Shown in pieces: positions 1 through 9,363 of a stretch of DNA of 37,186 bases. The stretch lies in contig DNVW01000005.1 in the NCBI GenBank assembly GCA_003507395.1, positions 1 through 37,186 of the forward strand. The letters run 5' to 3'. Below the pieces are notes generated by a model. That model ran no database searches and was not told the DNA's origin. It worked only from the letters and a program-made list of their open reading frames with translations. This DNA comes from Clostridiales bacterium (GTDB lineage: Bacteria > Bacillota > Clostridia > TANB77 > CAG-508). The position numbers and the translations under genes are program-made. Position 1 is the stretch's first letter; each line of letters begins with the position of its first letter.

Positions 1-68
1 TATTATATTTATTATACACAGATATTAGGAAAATGTCAAATGAAATTTTAATTCCCATTGTGACAAAA

Positions 69-97
69 TTGACAATAAATGCTATTTGGTATAGAAT
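69..97 (+). promoter_or_regulatory. sigma-A promoter of the recJ operon
   Basis: TTGACA (69-74), a 17-nt spacer and TAGAAT (92-97) form a near-consensus vegetative promoter. Transcription would begin near 104, only about 8 nt before the first possible recJ start at 112. This favours the second ATG at 124 as the true start. Confidence 0.75.
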
Positions 98-123
98 ATT
101 AGGCAAATGGAATGGAGAAATAT

Positions 124-1809
124 ATGAATAAAAAGTGGGAATGTTATAATTTAGATAATGAAAAAGTTGAAGAATTAGTAAAAAAGAGACATATAACTAA
201 TTTATTAGCAAGTATATTGGTTAATAGAGGAATTATAGATGGAGAAAAGATAAATGTATTTTTAAATCCTACGCGCAAAGATTTTTACAATCCATTTTTA
301 ATGCCTGATATGGAGATAGCAGTTAAAAGGATAGTAAAAGCTATAGAAAACAAAGAAAAAATAATGATATATGGAGATTATGATGCAGATGGAATAACAA
401 GCATAACAGTATTGAAAAAATATTTAAATGAAATAGGGTTAAAAACGGGAGAATACATACCAAACAGATTAAATGAGGGATATGGATTAAATAAAGATGC
501 AATTTCTAAGATTTATAATGATGGCTATAAATTAATGATAACCGTAGATTGCGGAATTTCTGGATTGGAAGAGGTAGACTATGCAAATAGTTTAGGTATG
601 GAAATAATAATAACTGATCATCATGAACCTGCAGAAAAATTGCCAGAAGCTATTGCAGTAATAGATGCTAAAAGAAAAGATAATAAATATCCATTTAATC
701 AACTGGCTGGAGTGGGAGTTGTTTTTAAATTAATACAAGCTATTTCAACAGAATTAAAGTTGGAGGAAAAAGAATATTTAAAATATTTAGATTTGGTGTG
801 TATAGGAACAATATCAGATATAGTTCCATTAGTTGATGAAAATAGAGTTATTGCGAAATTAGGATTGAAATTAATAGAAAAGACTAAGAATATAGGATTA
901 AAAACATTATTAAATATAGCAGACTTAAAAAAAATAGATTCAAATGCAATTTCGTTTGGTGTTGCACCAAGGATAAACGCTTGTGGAAGAATGGGATTTC
1001 AGGAAGAAGCTTTACAATTATTTTTAACAGAAGATAGCGGTGAAGCTACAAAGATAGCTAAAAGATTAGTACAATTTAACCAAGAAAGACAAGCAAAAGA
1101 AAAGCAAATTTTTGAAGAAGTAATTGAAAAAATAGAAAAAGATGATAAAGATAAAAAATGTATTGTATTAGCAGAAGAAAACTGGCACCATGGAGTAATA
1201 GGAATTGTAGCATCAAAAATTACAGAGATATATTATAAGCCAAGTATCTTGATTTGCCTAGAGGGAGACAAAGGCAAAGGCTCTGGTAGAAGCGTACCAG
1301 GGTTTGATCTTTATACTGCTTTAACTAAATGCAGTGATTATATAGAAAAATTTGGTGGACATTCAATGGCAATTGGAATAACAATAAAGAAAGAAAATTT
1401 TGAAAAATTAAAAGAAGCTATAGAAAAATATGCACAAGAAAGTAATATCAGTGATATAATGCCAATAATAAACATAGATAAAGAGATAAACTTAAAAAAT
1501 ATTAATATAGAAGAAGTAAAATCATTAGAATTACTAGAGCCATTTGGAGAAGGTAATAAAATGCCATTATTTTTATTAAGAAATTTAAAAATAGATTCTA
1601 TAAGAGCGTTATCAGGTGGAAAGCATCTAAAATTAACCCTAAAACAAGATAATAATATAGTAGATGCTATAGGATTTAATATGGGAGATTTATCAAAAGA
1701 ATATCTTTTAGGTGATAAAGTAGATGTTGTAGGAACAATAGAGATAAATTCATTTGGAAATAAAGAAAATATACAAATTAATTTAAAAGATATCAGAAAG
1801 GCAATGTAA
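124..1809 (+). CDS. recJ: single-stranded-DNA-specific 5'-3' exonuclease RecJ
   Basis: RecJ degrades single-stranded DNA 5' to 3' in the cytoplasm, in recombinational and mismatch repair. The product (561 aa from this start) has the DHH-superfamily motifs: YGDYDADG near residue 85, TVDCGIS near 142 and TDHHEP near 166, which supply the metal-binding aspartates and histidines. The DHHA1 part follows, with WHHGVIGIVASK and FGGHSMAIG, and then a C-terminal OB-like region. An in-frame ATG exists at 112. The start at 124 is preferred because GGAG (114-117) lies 6 nt before it and because the promoter places the mRNA start at about 104. It is the first gene of an apparent recJ-rel-MBL-hisS operon; the next gene begins within 12-25 nt. 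The length is normal for the compact Firmicutes form. Confidence 0.95.
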   Translation: MNKKWECYNLDNEKVEELVKKRHITNLLASILVNRGIIDGEKINVFLNPTRKDFYNPFLMPDMEIAVKRIVKAIENKEKIMIYGDYDADGITSITVLKKYLNEIGLKTGEYIPNRLNEGYGLNKDAISKIYNDGYKLMITVDCGISGLEEVDYANSLGMEIIITDHHEPAEKLPEAIAVIDAKRKDNKYPFNQLAGVGVVFKLIQAISTELKLEEKEYLKYLDLVCIGTISDIVPLVDENRVIAKLGLKLIEKTKNIGLKTLLNIADLKKIDSNAISFGVAPRINACGRMGFQEEALQLFLTEDSGEATKIAKRLVQFNQERQAKEKQIFEEVIEKIEKDDKDKKCIVLAEENWHHGVIGIVASKITEIYYKPSILICLEGDKGKGSGRSVPGFDLYTALTKCSDYIEKFGGHSMAIGITIKKENFEKLKEAIEKYAQESNISDIMPIINIDKEINLKNINIEEVKSLELLEPFGEGNKMPLFLLRNLKIDSIRALSGGKHLKLTLKQDNNIVDAIGFNMGDLSKEYLLGDKVDVVGTIEINSFGNKENIQINLKDIRKAM

Positions 1810-1821
1810 CTATGGAAAGGG

Positions 1822-4029
1822 ATGACTGTTTATATGAATGAAGATGGAGCAACAATAGAAAAAATTGTTACAACTATGAAAAAAAATAATAGAAAAAATG
1901 ATACTAAATTAATTATAAAAGCATATGAGTTTGCTAAAAATAAGCATGAAGACCAACTGAGAAAATCTGGAGAGCCATATATTATACATCCTCTGGAAGT
2001 AGCTAATATATTGGCAGATTTGGAACTAGATGATGCTACAATATGTGCAGCACTTTTACATGATGTATTAGAAGATACAGATACAACTAAGAGTGATTTA
2101 GAGAATGAGTTTAACGTGGAAATAGCAGAAATGGTAGATGGAGTTACTAAATTAAGCAAACTAAAATATGCTAGTATGAAAGAACAGCAAGTTGAAAATT
2201 ATAGAAAAATGTTTTTAGCTATGGGAAAAGACATAAGGGTTATATTGATAAAATTAGCAGATAGGTTGCACAATATGAGAACCTTGAAACATTTAACAAG
2301 AGACAGACAAATAGCTAATTCAAAAGAAACAATGGATTTATATGCACCATTAGCTAATAGATTAGGTATATATTCACTAAAGTGGGAACTGGAGGATTTA
2401 GCATTTAAATATTTATATCCAGAAGAATATAGAGAAATAGTTGAGGGAATTAACAGAAAAAGAGAAGAAAGATTAAAATTTATAGATGTTATATTAGAAG
2501 AAATAAAAGGAGAACTAAAAAAACAAAAAATAGTTGCCGAAATTACAGGTAGAGCGAAGCACTTATATAGTATATATAGAAAAATGCAAAGAGACAATAT
2601 AACTTTAGAACAAGTATATGATTTATTTGCATTAAGAATTATAGTAAACTCTGTAAAAGACTGTTATACAGCTTTAGGTATAGTACATGAATTATATACT
2701 CCAATGCCGGGAAGATTTAAAGACTATATAGCAGTTCCAAAACCTAATATGTATCAATCATTACATACGACATTAATAGGACCAAAAGGAACGCCGTTTG
2801 AGGTGCAAATTCGTACATGGGATATGCACAGAATTGCAGAATTTGGTATAGCGGCACATTGGGCATATAAGGAGGCAAATAATAGTAGAAACAAGAAATC
2901 TAATGTAACAGTTACAGAAGATAAGCTCGCTTGGATAAGAGAAGCACTAGAGTGGCAAAAAGACATGCAGGACCCAGAAGAGTTTTTAAAAACTTTAAAA
3001 ACAGAGCTTTTTGAAGATGAAGTATATGTATTTACACCAAAAGGAGATATAAAGTCTTTACCCAAAGGTAGTACTCCTATTGATTTTGCATACAATATAC
3101 ATGCAGAAATAGGACATCATATGACAGGTTGCAAAATAAATAGTAAAATGATGCCAATAGTTACAGAACTGAAAAATGGAGATATAGTAGAAATAATTAC
3201 ATCAGATCAAGCCAAAGGTCCAAGCATGGATTGGCTAAAATTCATAAAAAGTTCTGGAGCTAAAAATAAAATATTAAGTTGGTTTAAGAAGACCCAAAGA
3301 GAAGAAAACATTGTAAAAGGCAAAGAACTAATAGAAAAAGAAATAAAAAAAATAGGAATGAATTATGCAGAAATATTTAAGCATGAATTTGTACAAACAG
3401 CATTAAATAAATATAAATTTAATACTGTAGAAGATATGTATGCAAGTGTAGGATTTGGAGCAATTTCTGCTGGAAAAATAATTGCAAGATTGATAGAGGA
3501 GTATAGAAAAGAGCATCAAGAAGAAAATTTAGAAGAAAAGTTAGAAAAATTATCTAATGAAAAGGCTAAAGTGTATAAGCCATCTAAAGCAGGAATTGTA
3601 GTAAAAGGAATAGATAATTGCTTGGTAAAATTATCAAAATGTTGTAATCCAGTACCAGGAGATGAAATAATAGGATATATAACTAAAGGAAGAGGAGTTT
3701 CAATACATAGAAAAGATTGTGTAAATACTCAAAATTTATTAACAGAAGAACATAGAATTATAGATGTGTCTTGGGATTCTGATGAAAAAACAACATATAA
3801 TGTGGATATAGAAATATATGCAAATGATAGGACTGGCTTGTTGGCAGAAATTATTTCAGAAGTTTCAAAAGAAAAATGTAATTTAATTGCTGTAAATTCA
3901 AAAGCAACGAAGGAAAAAATAGCTATAACAGAAATGACTGTTGAAATTCCGAATATAGAAGCACTAAATAAAGTATTAAAAGCATTAAGAAAAGTAGACA
4001 GTGTTTATGAAGTTAGGAGGAAAAAATGA
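1822..4029 (+). CDS. relA: bifunctional (p)ppGpp synthetase/hydrolase Rel
   Basis: Makes (p)ppGpp from ATP and GTP/GDP when the ribosome senses uncharged tRNA, and also hydrolyses it. Domain order from the 1822 start: HD hydrolase (about 38-160, with the intact HD in ALLHDVLEDT and ADRLHNMR), synthetase (about 240-345, RFKD at 298-301 and YQSLHT), TGS (VYVFTPKGD, about 401-460), a conserved-cysteine region (KCCNPVPGD) and a C-terminal ACT domain. RxKD in the synthetase and an intact HD site are the signature of bifunctional Rel, not of RelA-only enzymes. The length (735 aa) is typical. The 1822 ATG directly abuts a GGAAAGGG tract, so the in-frame ATG at 1834 (12 nt from that tract) may be the real start. 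The gene ends in a 4-nt ATGA overlap with the next gene, suggesting translational coupling. Confidence 0.95.
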   Translation: MTVYMNEDGATIEKIVTTMKKNNRKNDTKLIIKAYEFAKNKHEDQLRKSGEPYIIHPLEVANILADLELDDATICAALLHDVLEDTDTTKSDLENEFNVEIAEMVDGVTKLSKLKYASMKEQQVENYRKMFLAMGKDIRVILIKLADRLHNMRTLKHLTRDRQIANSKETMDLYAPLANRLGIYSLKWELEDLAFKYLYPEEYREIVEGINRKREERLKFIDVILEEIKGELKKQKIVAEITGRAKHLYSIYRKMQRDNITLEQVYDLFALRIIVNSVKDCYTALGIVHELYTPMPGRFKDYIAVPKPNMYQSLHTTLIGPKGTPFEVQIRTWDMHRIAEFGIAAHWAYKEANNSRNKKSNVTVTEDKLAWIREALEWQKDMQDPEEFLKTLKTELFEDEVYVFTPKGDIKSLPKGSTPIDFAYNIHAEIGHHMTGCKINSKMMPIVTELKNGDIVEIITSDQAKGPSMDWLKFIKSSGAKNKILSWFKKTQREENIVKGKELIEKEIKKIGMNYAEIFKHEFVQTALNKYKFNTVEDMYASVGFGAISAGKIIARLIEEYRKEHQEENLEEKLEKLSNEKAKVYKPSKAGIVVKGIDNCLVKLSKCCNPVPGDEIIGYITKGRGVSIHRKDCVNTQNLLTEEHRIIDVSWDSDEKTTYNVDIEIYANDRTGLLAEIISEVSKEKCNLIAVNSKATKEKIAITEMTVEIPNIEALNKVLKALRKVDSVYEVRRKK

Positions 4030-4676
4030 TACTAAAGAGGATAAAAGTGAATACCGGATTAGCAGAAGAAACAAATTGCTACATTGTCCAAGATAAGGAA
4101 ACATTAGAAACTATAGTAATAGATCCTGGTAGTGAAGCAGATAGAATTATAGAAATGTTGGATATATTACAAGCAAAACTTAAATATATATTTTTAACAC
4201 ATTGCCATTGTGACCACATAGGTGCAGTAGAAAAAGTAAAGCAGGCAAGAGGGGAAAAAATATTAATACATAGATTTGATGCAGAAGGCTTATATAACCC
4301 AAATATAAGCTTGGTAATACAAGCAGGAATTAATGTACCAGAGTTAGAAGCGGATTCTAGGGTGGATGATGGAGATACAATACATGTAGGAAATATACCA
4401 TTAAATATTATACATACACCTGGACATACAATTGGAAGTAGCTCTCTATATTGTAAACAAGAAAACATGTTATTTTCTGGAGATACTATATTTAAAGGAA
4501 CTTGGGGTAGAACAGATTTACCAACAAGCAATTTTGAAAGTATAATAAGCTCTATAACTAGTAAAATATTAACATTACCAGATGAAACAATAATATATCC
4601 AGGTCATGGAAGAACTACAAGAGTGAGTGATGAAAAAAACATATATTTAGAATTAAAGGCAGGACAAGAAATATAA
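4026..4676 (+). CDS. MBL-fold metallo-hydrolase (glyoxalase II-like)
   Basis: A 216-aa metallo-beta-lactamase-fold hydrolase. The zinc motif THCHCDHIG (about 58-66) matches THxHxDH. Further ligands are in HTPGHTIGS (about 131-139), the bridging Asp in FSGDTIF, and a late His in YPGHGRTT. Compact members with this arrangement resemble B. subtilis YqgX and glyoxalase II, which cleave thioesters such as S-lactoylglutathione; the substrate here cannot be told from sequence. The start overlaps the rel stop codon (ATGA). A small MBL protein between rel and hisS is a common Clostridia arrangement, so the four genes are probably co-transcribed. Confidence 0.85.
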   Translation: MILKRIKVNTGLAEETNCYIVQDKETLETIVIDPGSEADRIIEMLDILQAKLKYIFLTHCHCDHIGAVEKVKQARGEKILIHRFDAEGLYNPNISLVIQAGINVPELEADSRVDDGDTIHVGNIPLNIIHTPGHTIGSSSLYCKQENMLFSGDTIFKGTWGRTDLPTSNFESIISSITSKILTLPDETIIYPGHGRTTRVSDEKNIYLELKAGQEI

Positions 4677-4697
4677 ATACAAAAAGGGGGAAGAAAT

Positions 4698-5939
4698 ATG
4701 ATACAAAAACCAAAAGGGACGAAAGACATATTGCCACAAGATTCATATAAATGGCAATACATAGAACAAAAAACAAAAGAATTATTCGAAAATTATGGGT
4801 TTAAAGAAATAAGAGTACCTGTTTTTGAAAATACAGAATTATTTCAAAGAGGAGTTGGAGAAACAACTGATGTTGTACAAAAAGAAATGTATACATTTGA
4901 AGATAAAGGTGGTAGAAGTATAACTTTAAGACCAGAAGGCACAGCAGGAGTAGTAAGAGCATATATAGAAAATGGAATGGCAAGTTTACCATCACCAATA
5001 AAATTATGGTATAATATGTCTATGTATAGATATGAAAATGTGCAAAAAGGTAGATTAAGAGAATTTCACCAAATAGGAGCGGAAGTTTTTGGTACAGAGT
5101 CATATTTAGCTGATGTTGAAATAATACTTATGGCAAACGAAATATTTAAAATATTTAATATTCCAAATATAGAATTAGCAATAAATAGTATAGGGTGCCC
5201 AGAATGTAGAAAAAAATATCAAGAAAAATTAAAAGAATATATAAAACCTAATTTAGATAAATATTGTGAAGTTTGCAAATCAAGATTTGAAAAAAATCCA
5301 ATGAGAATATTGGACTGCAAAGAAGAAAAATGTAAAGAATATAACAAAAATGCACCATCTATAATAGAATATTTATGTGATGAATGCAATACACATTTTG
5401 AAAATGTAAAAAAGACTTTAAATGCACTAAATATACAATATAGAATAGATACGGGGATAGTTAGAGGACTAGATTATTACACTAAAACAGTGTTTGAATT
5501 TATTTCTAAGGATGAAGGTTATACTGTTTTAGCAGGGGGAAGATATGATGGACTACTAAAAGAATTAGGAGGAGTAGATGTACCTGCAATAGGATTTGCA
5601 ATGGGAATGGAAAGATTAGTAGAAATATATGAAAAGTATAATGAAAATAAAATTGAGCCAAAGCAACTACAACTATATATTACAAACATTGGCGAAGAGG
5701 CAAATATATTTGCTACTAAATTAGTACAAAAATTAAGAAAAGAGAATATATATGCAGAAAAAGATATTTCTGGAAAGAGCTTAAAAGCCCAATTTAAATA
5801 TGCAGACAAAAAAAATGCAAAATATTGCTTAACAATAGGAGAAACAGAAGTTATAAGTAAAAAAGCTAAAATAAAAAATATGGAAACAGGAGAAGAAAAA
5901 GAAATAGATTTATCTACATATGATTGGAAGCAAAATTAA
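4698..5939 (+). CDS. hisS: histidyl-tRNA synthetase
   Basis: Class II aminoacyl-tRNA synthetase that charges tRNA-His. The 413-aa product has motif 1 and the N-terminal KGTKDILP; motif 2 with LRPEGTAGVVRAYI and RYENVQKGRLREFHQIG; the HisRS signature GLDYYTKTVFEF and AGGRYDGL; and motif 3 in GFAMGMERLV. A C-terminal anticodon-binding domain (about 320-413) follows. The insertion carries four cysteine pairs (CPECR, CEVCK, CKEEKCKEY, CDECN), which may bind zinc. AAAGGGGGAAG lies 7-8 nt before the ATG. It is the last gene of the recJ operon, 21 nt after the MBL gene. No T-box leader is visible because the preceding gap is too short. Confidence 0.97.
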   Translation: MIQKPKGTKDILPQDSYKWQYIEQKTKELFENYGFKEIRVPVFENTELFQRGVGETTDVVQKEMYTFEDKGGRSITLRPEGTAGVVRAYIENGMASLPSPIKLWYNMSMYRYENVQKGRLREFHQIGAEVFGTESYLADVEIILMANEIFKIFNIPNIELAINSIGCPECRKKYQEKLKEYIKPNLDKYCEVCKSRFEKNPMRILDCKEEKCKEYNKNAPSIIEYLCDECNTHFENVKKTLNALNIQYRIDTGIVRGLDYYTKTVFEFISKDEGYTVLAGGRYDGLLKELGGVDVPAIGFAMGMERLVEIYEKYNENKIEPKQLQLYITNIGEEANIFATKLVQKLRKENIYAEKDISGKSLKAQFKYADKKNAKYCLTIGETEVISKKAKIKNMETGEEKEIDLSTYDWKQN

Positions 5940-6007
5940 GTTCTATTTTATAAATCCTTTGAATATATTATATATGACAAGCAAAAGGACAAAGGAGAAA
6001 ATAAAAT

Positions 6008-7135
6008 ATGATAAATTTAGCCGTGATAAATATAAAAGAAGTAATAAAATATCTAGTAAAAGTTACTATAATCATAACGGTTGTAGTTGCACTTACTAGA
6101 TATTTTTCAACATATAGCAGTAGTATAGTAAATAAAATTAGTGATAAAACTTTTTTAAATTGTTTGGATGAAACAATTCCAGGAATTAAAACAATGAATA
6201 AAAAGGAATACAAAACAGATGAAGTAGAACCATTAAAAATGATGCTAAGTATGGAAATGCCAATGATTGATTCAATAAAAAAAGAAAATTTACAAATTGC
6301 TAAAGAAGAAAATATTAAAACAGAAGAAAAAAATGATAATATAGAGGAAGAGCCACAAGTAGAAAAAATAGAAGAAGTAAAAACTAAAATTGAAACAGAA
6401 GTATTAGAAAATAATGTTCCAACAAAATTTACAGATGAGTATAATGGAGTGAAAATAAAAAATGAAACAGATAATAAACTTACAAAAGAAATATTAACAC
6501 CAAATGTTACTGTAAATATGAAAAATATTTTGATTTTTCATACACACACTTGTGAAAGTTATACACCAAGTGAGAAGTATTCATATAAGCAAACTGGCAA
6601 TTTTAGAACTACAGATAGAAATTATTCAGTTGTAAGAGCAGGAAGAGAACTTGAAAATTATTTAGTGCCATATGGATATAATGTGATACATGATGAAAGT
6701 TATCATGATTATCCATCTTATTCTGGTTCATATAGTAGTTCATTAGAAACAGTGGAAAAAATTCTTAAAAAAAATGAAAATTATGATATTGTATTAGATT
6801 TGCATAGGGATGCGATTGGGGATAATACATATGCACCAACAGTAAAAATTGGAGATGAATATGCGGCACAATTAATGTTTGTAATAGGATCTAATGGCGG
6901 AGTAGATGAACACAAAAATTGGCAAGAAAATTTAAAATTTGCAGTAAAAGTCCAAGAAAAAGCAAATGAATTATATCCAGGATTATTTAAGCCAATTATA
7001 TTAAGAAATTCAGATTATAATCAATTTGTATCAAAAGCAGCAAGTATAATAGAAGTTGGAGCAACCGGAAATACATTAGAACAATGCTTAGTTAGTATGA
7101 AATATTTGTCAAAAGTAATAAGAGAGCTGAAGTGA
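6008..7135 (+). CDS. spoIIP: stage II sporulation protein P (engulfment peptidoglycan hydrolase)
   Basis: SpoIIP is the amidase/endopeptidase that, with SpoIID and SpoIIM, thins septal peptidoglycan during engulfment of the forespore. The product (375 aa) has one N-terminal membrane segment (about 10-30), a Lys/Glu-rich low-complexity linker (about 60-160) and a C-terminal amidase domain beginning at NILIFHTHTCESYTP. The conserved HTH, the catalytic Glu and LDLHRDAIG are present, and IEVGATGN near the C terminus is also characteristic. AAAGGAG lies just upstream of the ATG. The family is restricted to endospore formers, so it helps identify the organism. It is followed by a perfect stem-loop shared with the convergent transglycosylase gene. 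Confidence 0.93.
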   Translation: MINLAVINIKEVIKYLVKVTIIITVVVALTRYFSTYSSSIVNKISDKTFLNCLDETIPGIKTMNKKEYKTDEVEPLKMMLSMEMPMIDSIKKENLQIAKEENIKTEEKNDNIEEEPQVEKIEEVKTKIETEVLENNVPTKFTDEYNGVKIKNETDNKLTKEILTPNVTVNMKNILIFHTHTCESYTPSEKYSYKQTGNFRTTDRNYSVVRAGRELENYLVPYGYNVIHDESYHDYPSYSGSYSSSLETVEKILKKNENYDIVLDLHRDAIGDNTYAPTVKIGDEYAAQLMFVIGSNGGVDEHKNWQENLKFAVKVQEKANELYPGLFKPIILRNSDYNQFVSKAASIIEVGATGNTLEQCLVSMKYLSKVIRELK

Positions 7136-7137
7136 TG

Positions 7138-7168
7138 TTTTCTACGAAAATACAATTTTCGTAGAAAA
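7138..7168. terminator. bidirectional terminator between spoIIP and the transglycosylase gene
   Basis: A perfect 14-bp inverted repeat (7138-7151 and 7155-7168) with a 3-nt loop lies between convergent genes. The arms begin and end in TTTT/AAAA runs, so the hairpin can act on either strand. The outer bases TTTCTAC/GTAGAAAAC recur in the stem-loop at 26432-26469. Confidence 0.7.
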
Positions 7169-7173
7169 CAAGG

Positions 7174-7878
7174 TTAATTATCATTTAATATTAATTTATC
7201 AGCTTCTTCTTGTGACAAATATCCATATTTAACCATGGACTGAATAACTTTTTCTTGTCTGCTTCGTGTTAAATCAGGATTAACTGTTGGAGCATATACG
7301 CTAGGAGCATTAGGTATACCAGCTAACATAGTTGCATCATATAAAGTCATATCTTTCGGATCTTTATTCAGATAACCATTGCAAGCTTCCTTTACACCAT
7401 AATAACCATCGCCAAAGTAAATTGTATTTATATAAAGCTCAAGGATTTCATTTTTGGAATACTGTTTTTCTAAGTCAAATGCAACAAATATTTCTGCTAC
7501 TTTTCTAAGTATTGGATTAACGTCTTCTTCTATGAAATATAAATTGTTGGCTACTTGTTGTGTGATTGTACTACCACCCTCTAACAACTTAAAATTAGAA
7601 ATATTTCTTACAATAGCTCTTCCTATTGCAATAAAGTCAATTGCACCGTGTTTTTCAAAACGGTGATCTTCTACTGCAATAACAGCGTTTTTATAATAAG
7701 TAGGTAGAGTATCTATTTTTACAAAATTATCATCACTCTGCTTAGAATAAACCATATCATTTAAACTAATTTTTTCAATGCTTAACTGATATAATTTGTA
7801 GCCATTTAAAGTAATAACAGTAATAATTATTACCAAAGCAACTAATAATAAAATTAGCAATTTTTTAATAAATTTCAT
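7174..7878 (-). CDS. mtgA: monofunctional peptidoglycan transglycosylase (GT51)
   Basis: Polymerises lipid II into glycan strands at the outer face of the membrane. The 234-aa protein has one N-terminal transmembrane anchor (about 4-24) and a GT51 domain: AVIAVEDHRFEKHGAID (catalytic Glu in EDHRF), then EGGSTITQQVANNL, then KYSKNEILELYINTIYFGDG. There is no C-terminal transpeptidase domain, so this is the short monofunctional form rather than a class A penicillin-binding protein. On the minus strand AGGTGAT lies just upstream of the start. It is a single gene, convergent with spoIIP and divergent from the MFS gene. The symbol is by class similarity only. Confidence 0.88.
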   Translation of the reverse strand: MKFIKKLLILLLVALVIIITVITLNGYKLYQLSIEKISLNDMVYSKQSDDNFVKIDTLPTYYKNAVIAVEDHRFEKHGAIDFIAIGRAIVRNISNFKLLEGGSTITQQVANNLYFIEEDVNPILRKVAEIFVAFDLEKQYSKNEILELYINTIYFGDGYYGVKEACNGYLNKDPKDMTLYDATMLAGIPNAPSVYAPTVNPDLTRSRQEKVIQSMVKYGYLSQEEADKLILNDN

Positions 7879-7972
7879 ACTTACATCACCTAAAATTATT
7901 ATAACTTATAAGTTAATAAAAAGCTATTAATTTTTTATTAATATTTATGAATCCAGACATGAGCAATAACGC

Positions 7973-8001
7973 TTGACTTTATTTAACAAATATAATTTAA
8001 T
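7973..8001 (+). promoter_or_regulatory. probable sigma-A promoter of the MFS gene
   Basis: TTGACT (7973-7978), a 17-nt spacer and TTTAAT (7996-8001). The TTG of this -35 box is also a possible upstream start codon, which argues against translation from there and for the ATG at 8021. Confidence 0.45.
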
Positions 8002-8020
8002 ATATTTGGTGATAAAAAAT

Positions 8021-9285
8021 ATGGAAAAATTAACAGATAAAGAAAAAAATATACGACTATATCCGTTATATAAAACATTTGCATGGGATTTATTTTTTTA
8101 TTATGCAATTGCCTTTTTATTTTTAACACAAGTAAAGAAACTTACACCTGCTGATGTTTTATTAACAGAAGCTGCATATCCAATTTTTAAAATTCTATTA
8201 CTAGTGCCTTTAACAGCATTTATAGAAAAAAGAGGAAAAAGAAAAAGTTTAATACTTGCAAATATCTCAATAACTCTTTCAGTACTAATTTTAATTTTTG
8301 CACAAAATATAAGGTATGTTTTTATTTCTCAATTTTTTTCTGCCTTAGGTTATATGATAAAGGGAATATGTGAAACAAATATGTTATATGATTCTCTTCC
8401 AAGAAATTCTAAAAGGGGAGGTCTGTTTGCAAGGATAGATGGAAGAGCAACAGGATATTATTATTATATAAATGCAATCACTTCTTTTGCAGCAGGTTTT
8501 TTATATATTATAAATCCGTATATTCCAATGATTTTATGTGCTTCTATGTGCATAATAGCGACAGTAATCTGTTTTAGATTTAGAGAAATTGATGATGATG
8601 AGAATGTAGTAGATAATAAAAAATATATAGAAAATACAAAAGACTCATATAGATCAATACTAAAGTCTCCAAGACTAAGAAATTTAATTTTCTTTGGGGC
8701 AATGGTTTATGGATTACTAGCAATTTTAGTAACATTAAGAAATAGCTTATTGAAAGATGTTGGGCTACCAGAGCAATATTTTGGCGTTATATTTGCAATA
8801 TTAGAGATGATTTCAGGAATAACAACAAGAAATCAACATAAGTTTCACAATAGGTTAAAAATAGAACTCTTACGGTTTTATCAATACCTGTTACAATATC
8901 TTGCATAATATTAGGAATAGTAGCAAATAGCAACATGCCTTTTGTATTTATTATAACCACATTAATATTATTATATTTAGTTCAATATATAGTAAAAGGG
9001 CCATTTTATATACTAATAAAAAGATATTTAAATAATTTTACAACGCATAAAATAAGAAATAAAATATCATCATTATATAATTTAGTAGAAAATTTATTAA
9101 GATGCATGATAGCACTTATAGCTTCAATTTTATTAAGATATATCAATACTGCAAATGTTTTCATAATAATAGGAACAGTTTTTACAATTATACTATCAGC
9201 ACTATTAATTAATATGAAAGATAAAGTAGGACTAAAACCTGAAGAATATACTGAAAAGGATATTGAATTTTTAAAATTAAAATAA
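8021..9285 (+). pseudogene. MFS transporter, broken by a one-base frameshift
   Basis: Two reading frames (8021-8908 and a second frame up to 9285) together make one major-facilitator protein of about 420 aa with roughly 12 membrane helices. The N-terminal half has the loop IEKRGKRKS between early helices, as in MFS proteins. The frame breaks in the A-run at 8857-8861. With six A's instead of five, translation would run on as NRLKNRTLTVLSIPVTI and continue into the second frame without interruption. The start is the ATG at 8021, with GGTGAT at 8009-8014. The substrate is unknown. The break may be a real mutation or a homopolymer sequencing error; a programmed -1 shift is less likely because no slippery heptamer is evident. 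Confidence 0.75.
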
Positions 9286-9314
9286 TTGACAAAATTAACA
9301 AGTTAGTAGATAAT
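9286..9314 (+). promoter_or_regulatory. sigma-A promoter of glgP-pyk
   Basis: TTGACA (9286-9291), a 17-nt spacer and GATAAT (9309-9314), just after the MFS stop codon and about 50 nt before glgP. Confidence 0.55.
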
Positions 9315-9363
9315 AGAGTAAAAGTTACAAAAGAAATCTTAAAGTACATAAGGAGGAAGAAAT

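Noticed and set aside
8855..8880. Programmed -1 frameshift in the MFS gene
   Set aside because: No X XXY YYZ slippery heptamer with a downstream structure was found, and adding one A to the A-run restores a natural helix sequence. Loss of a base or a sequencing error is simpler.
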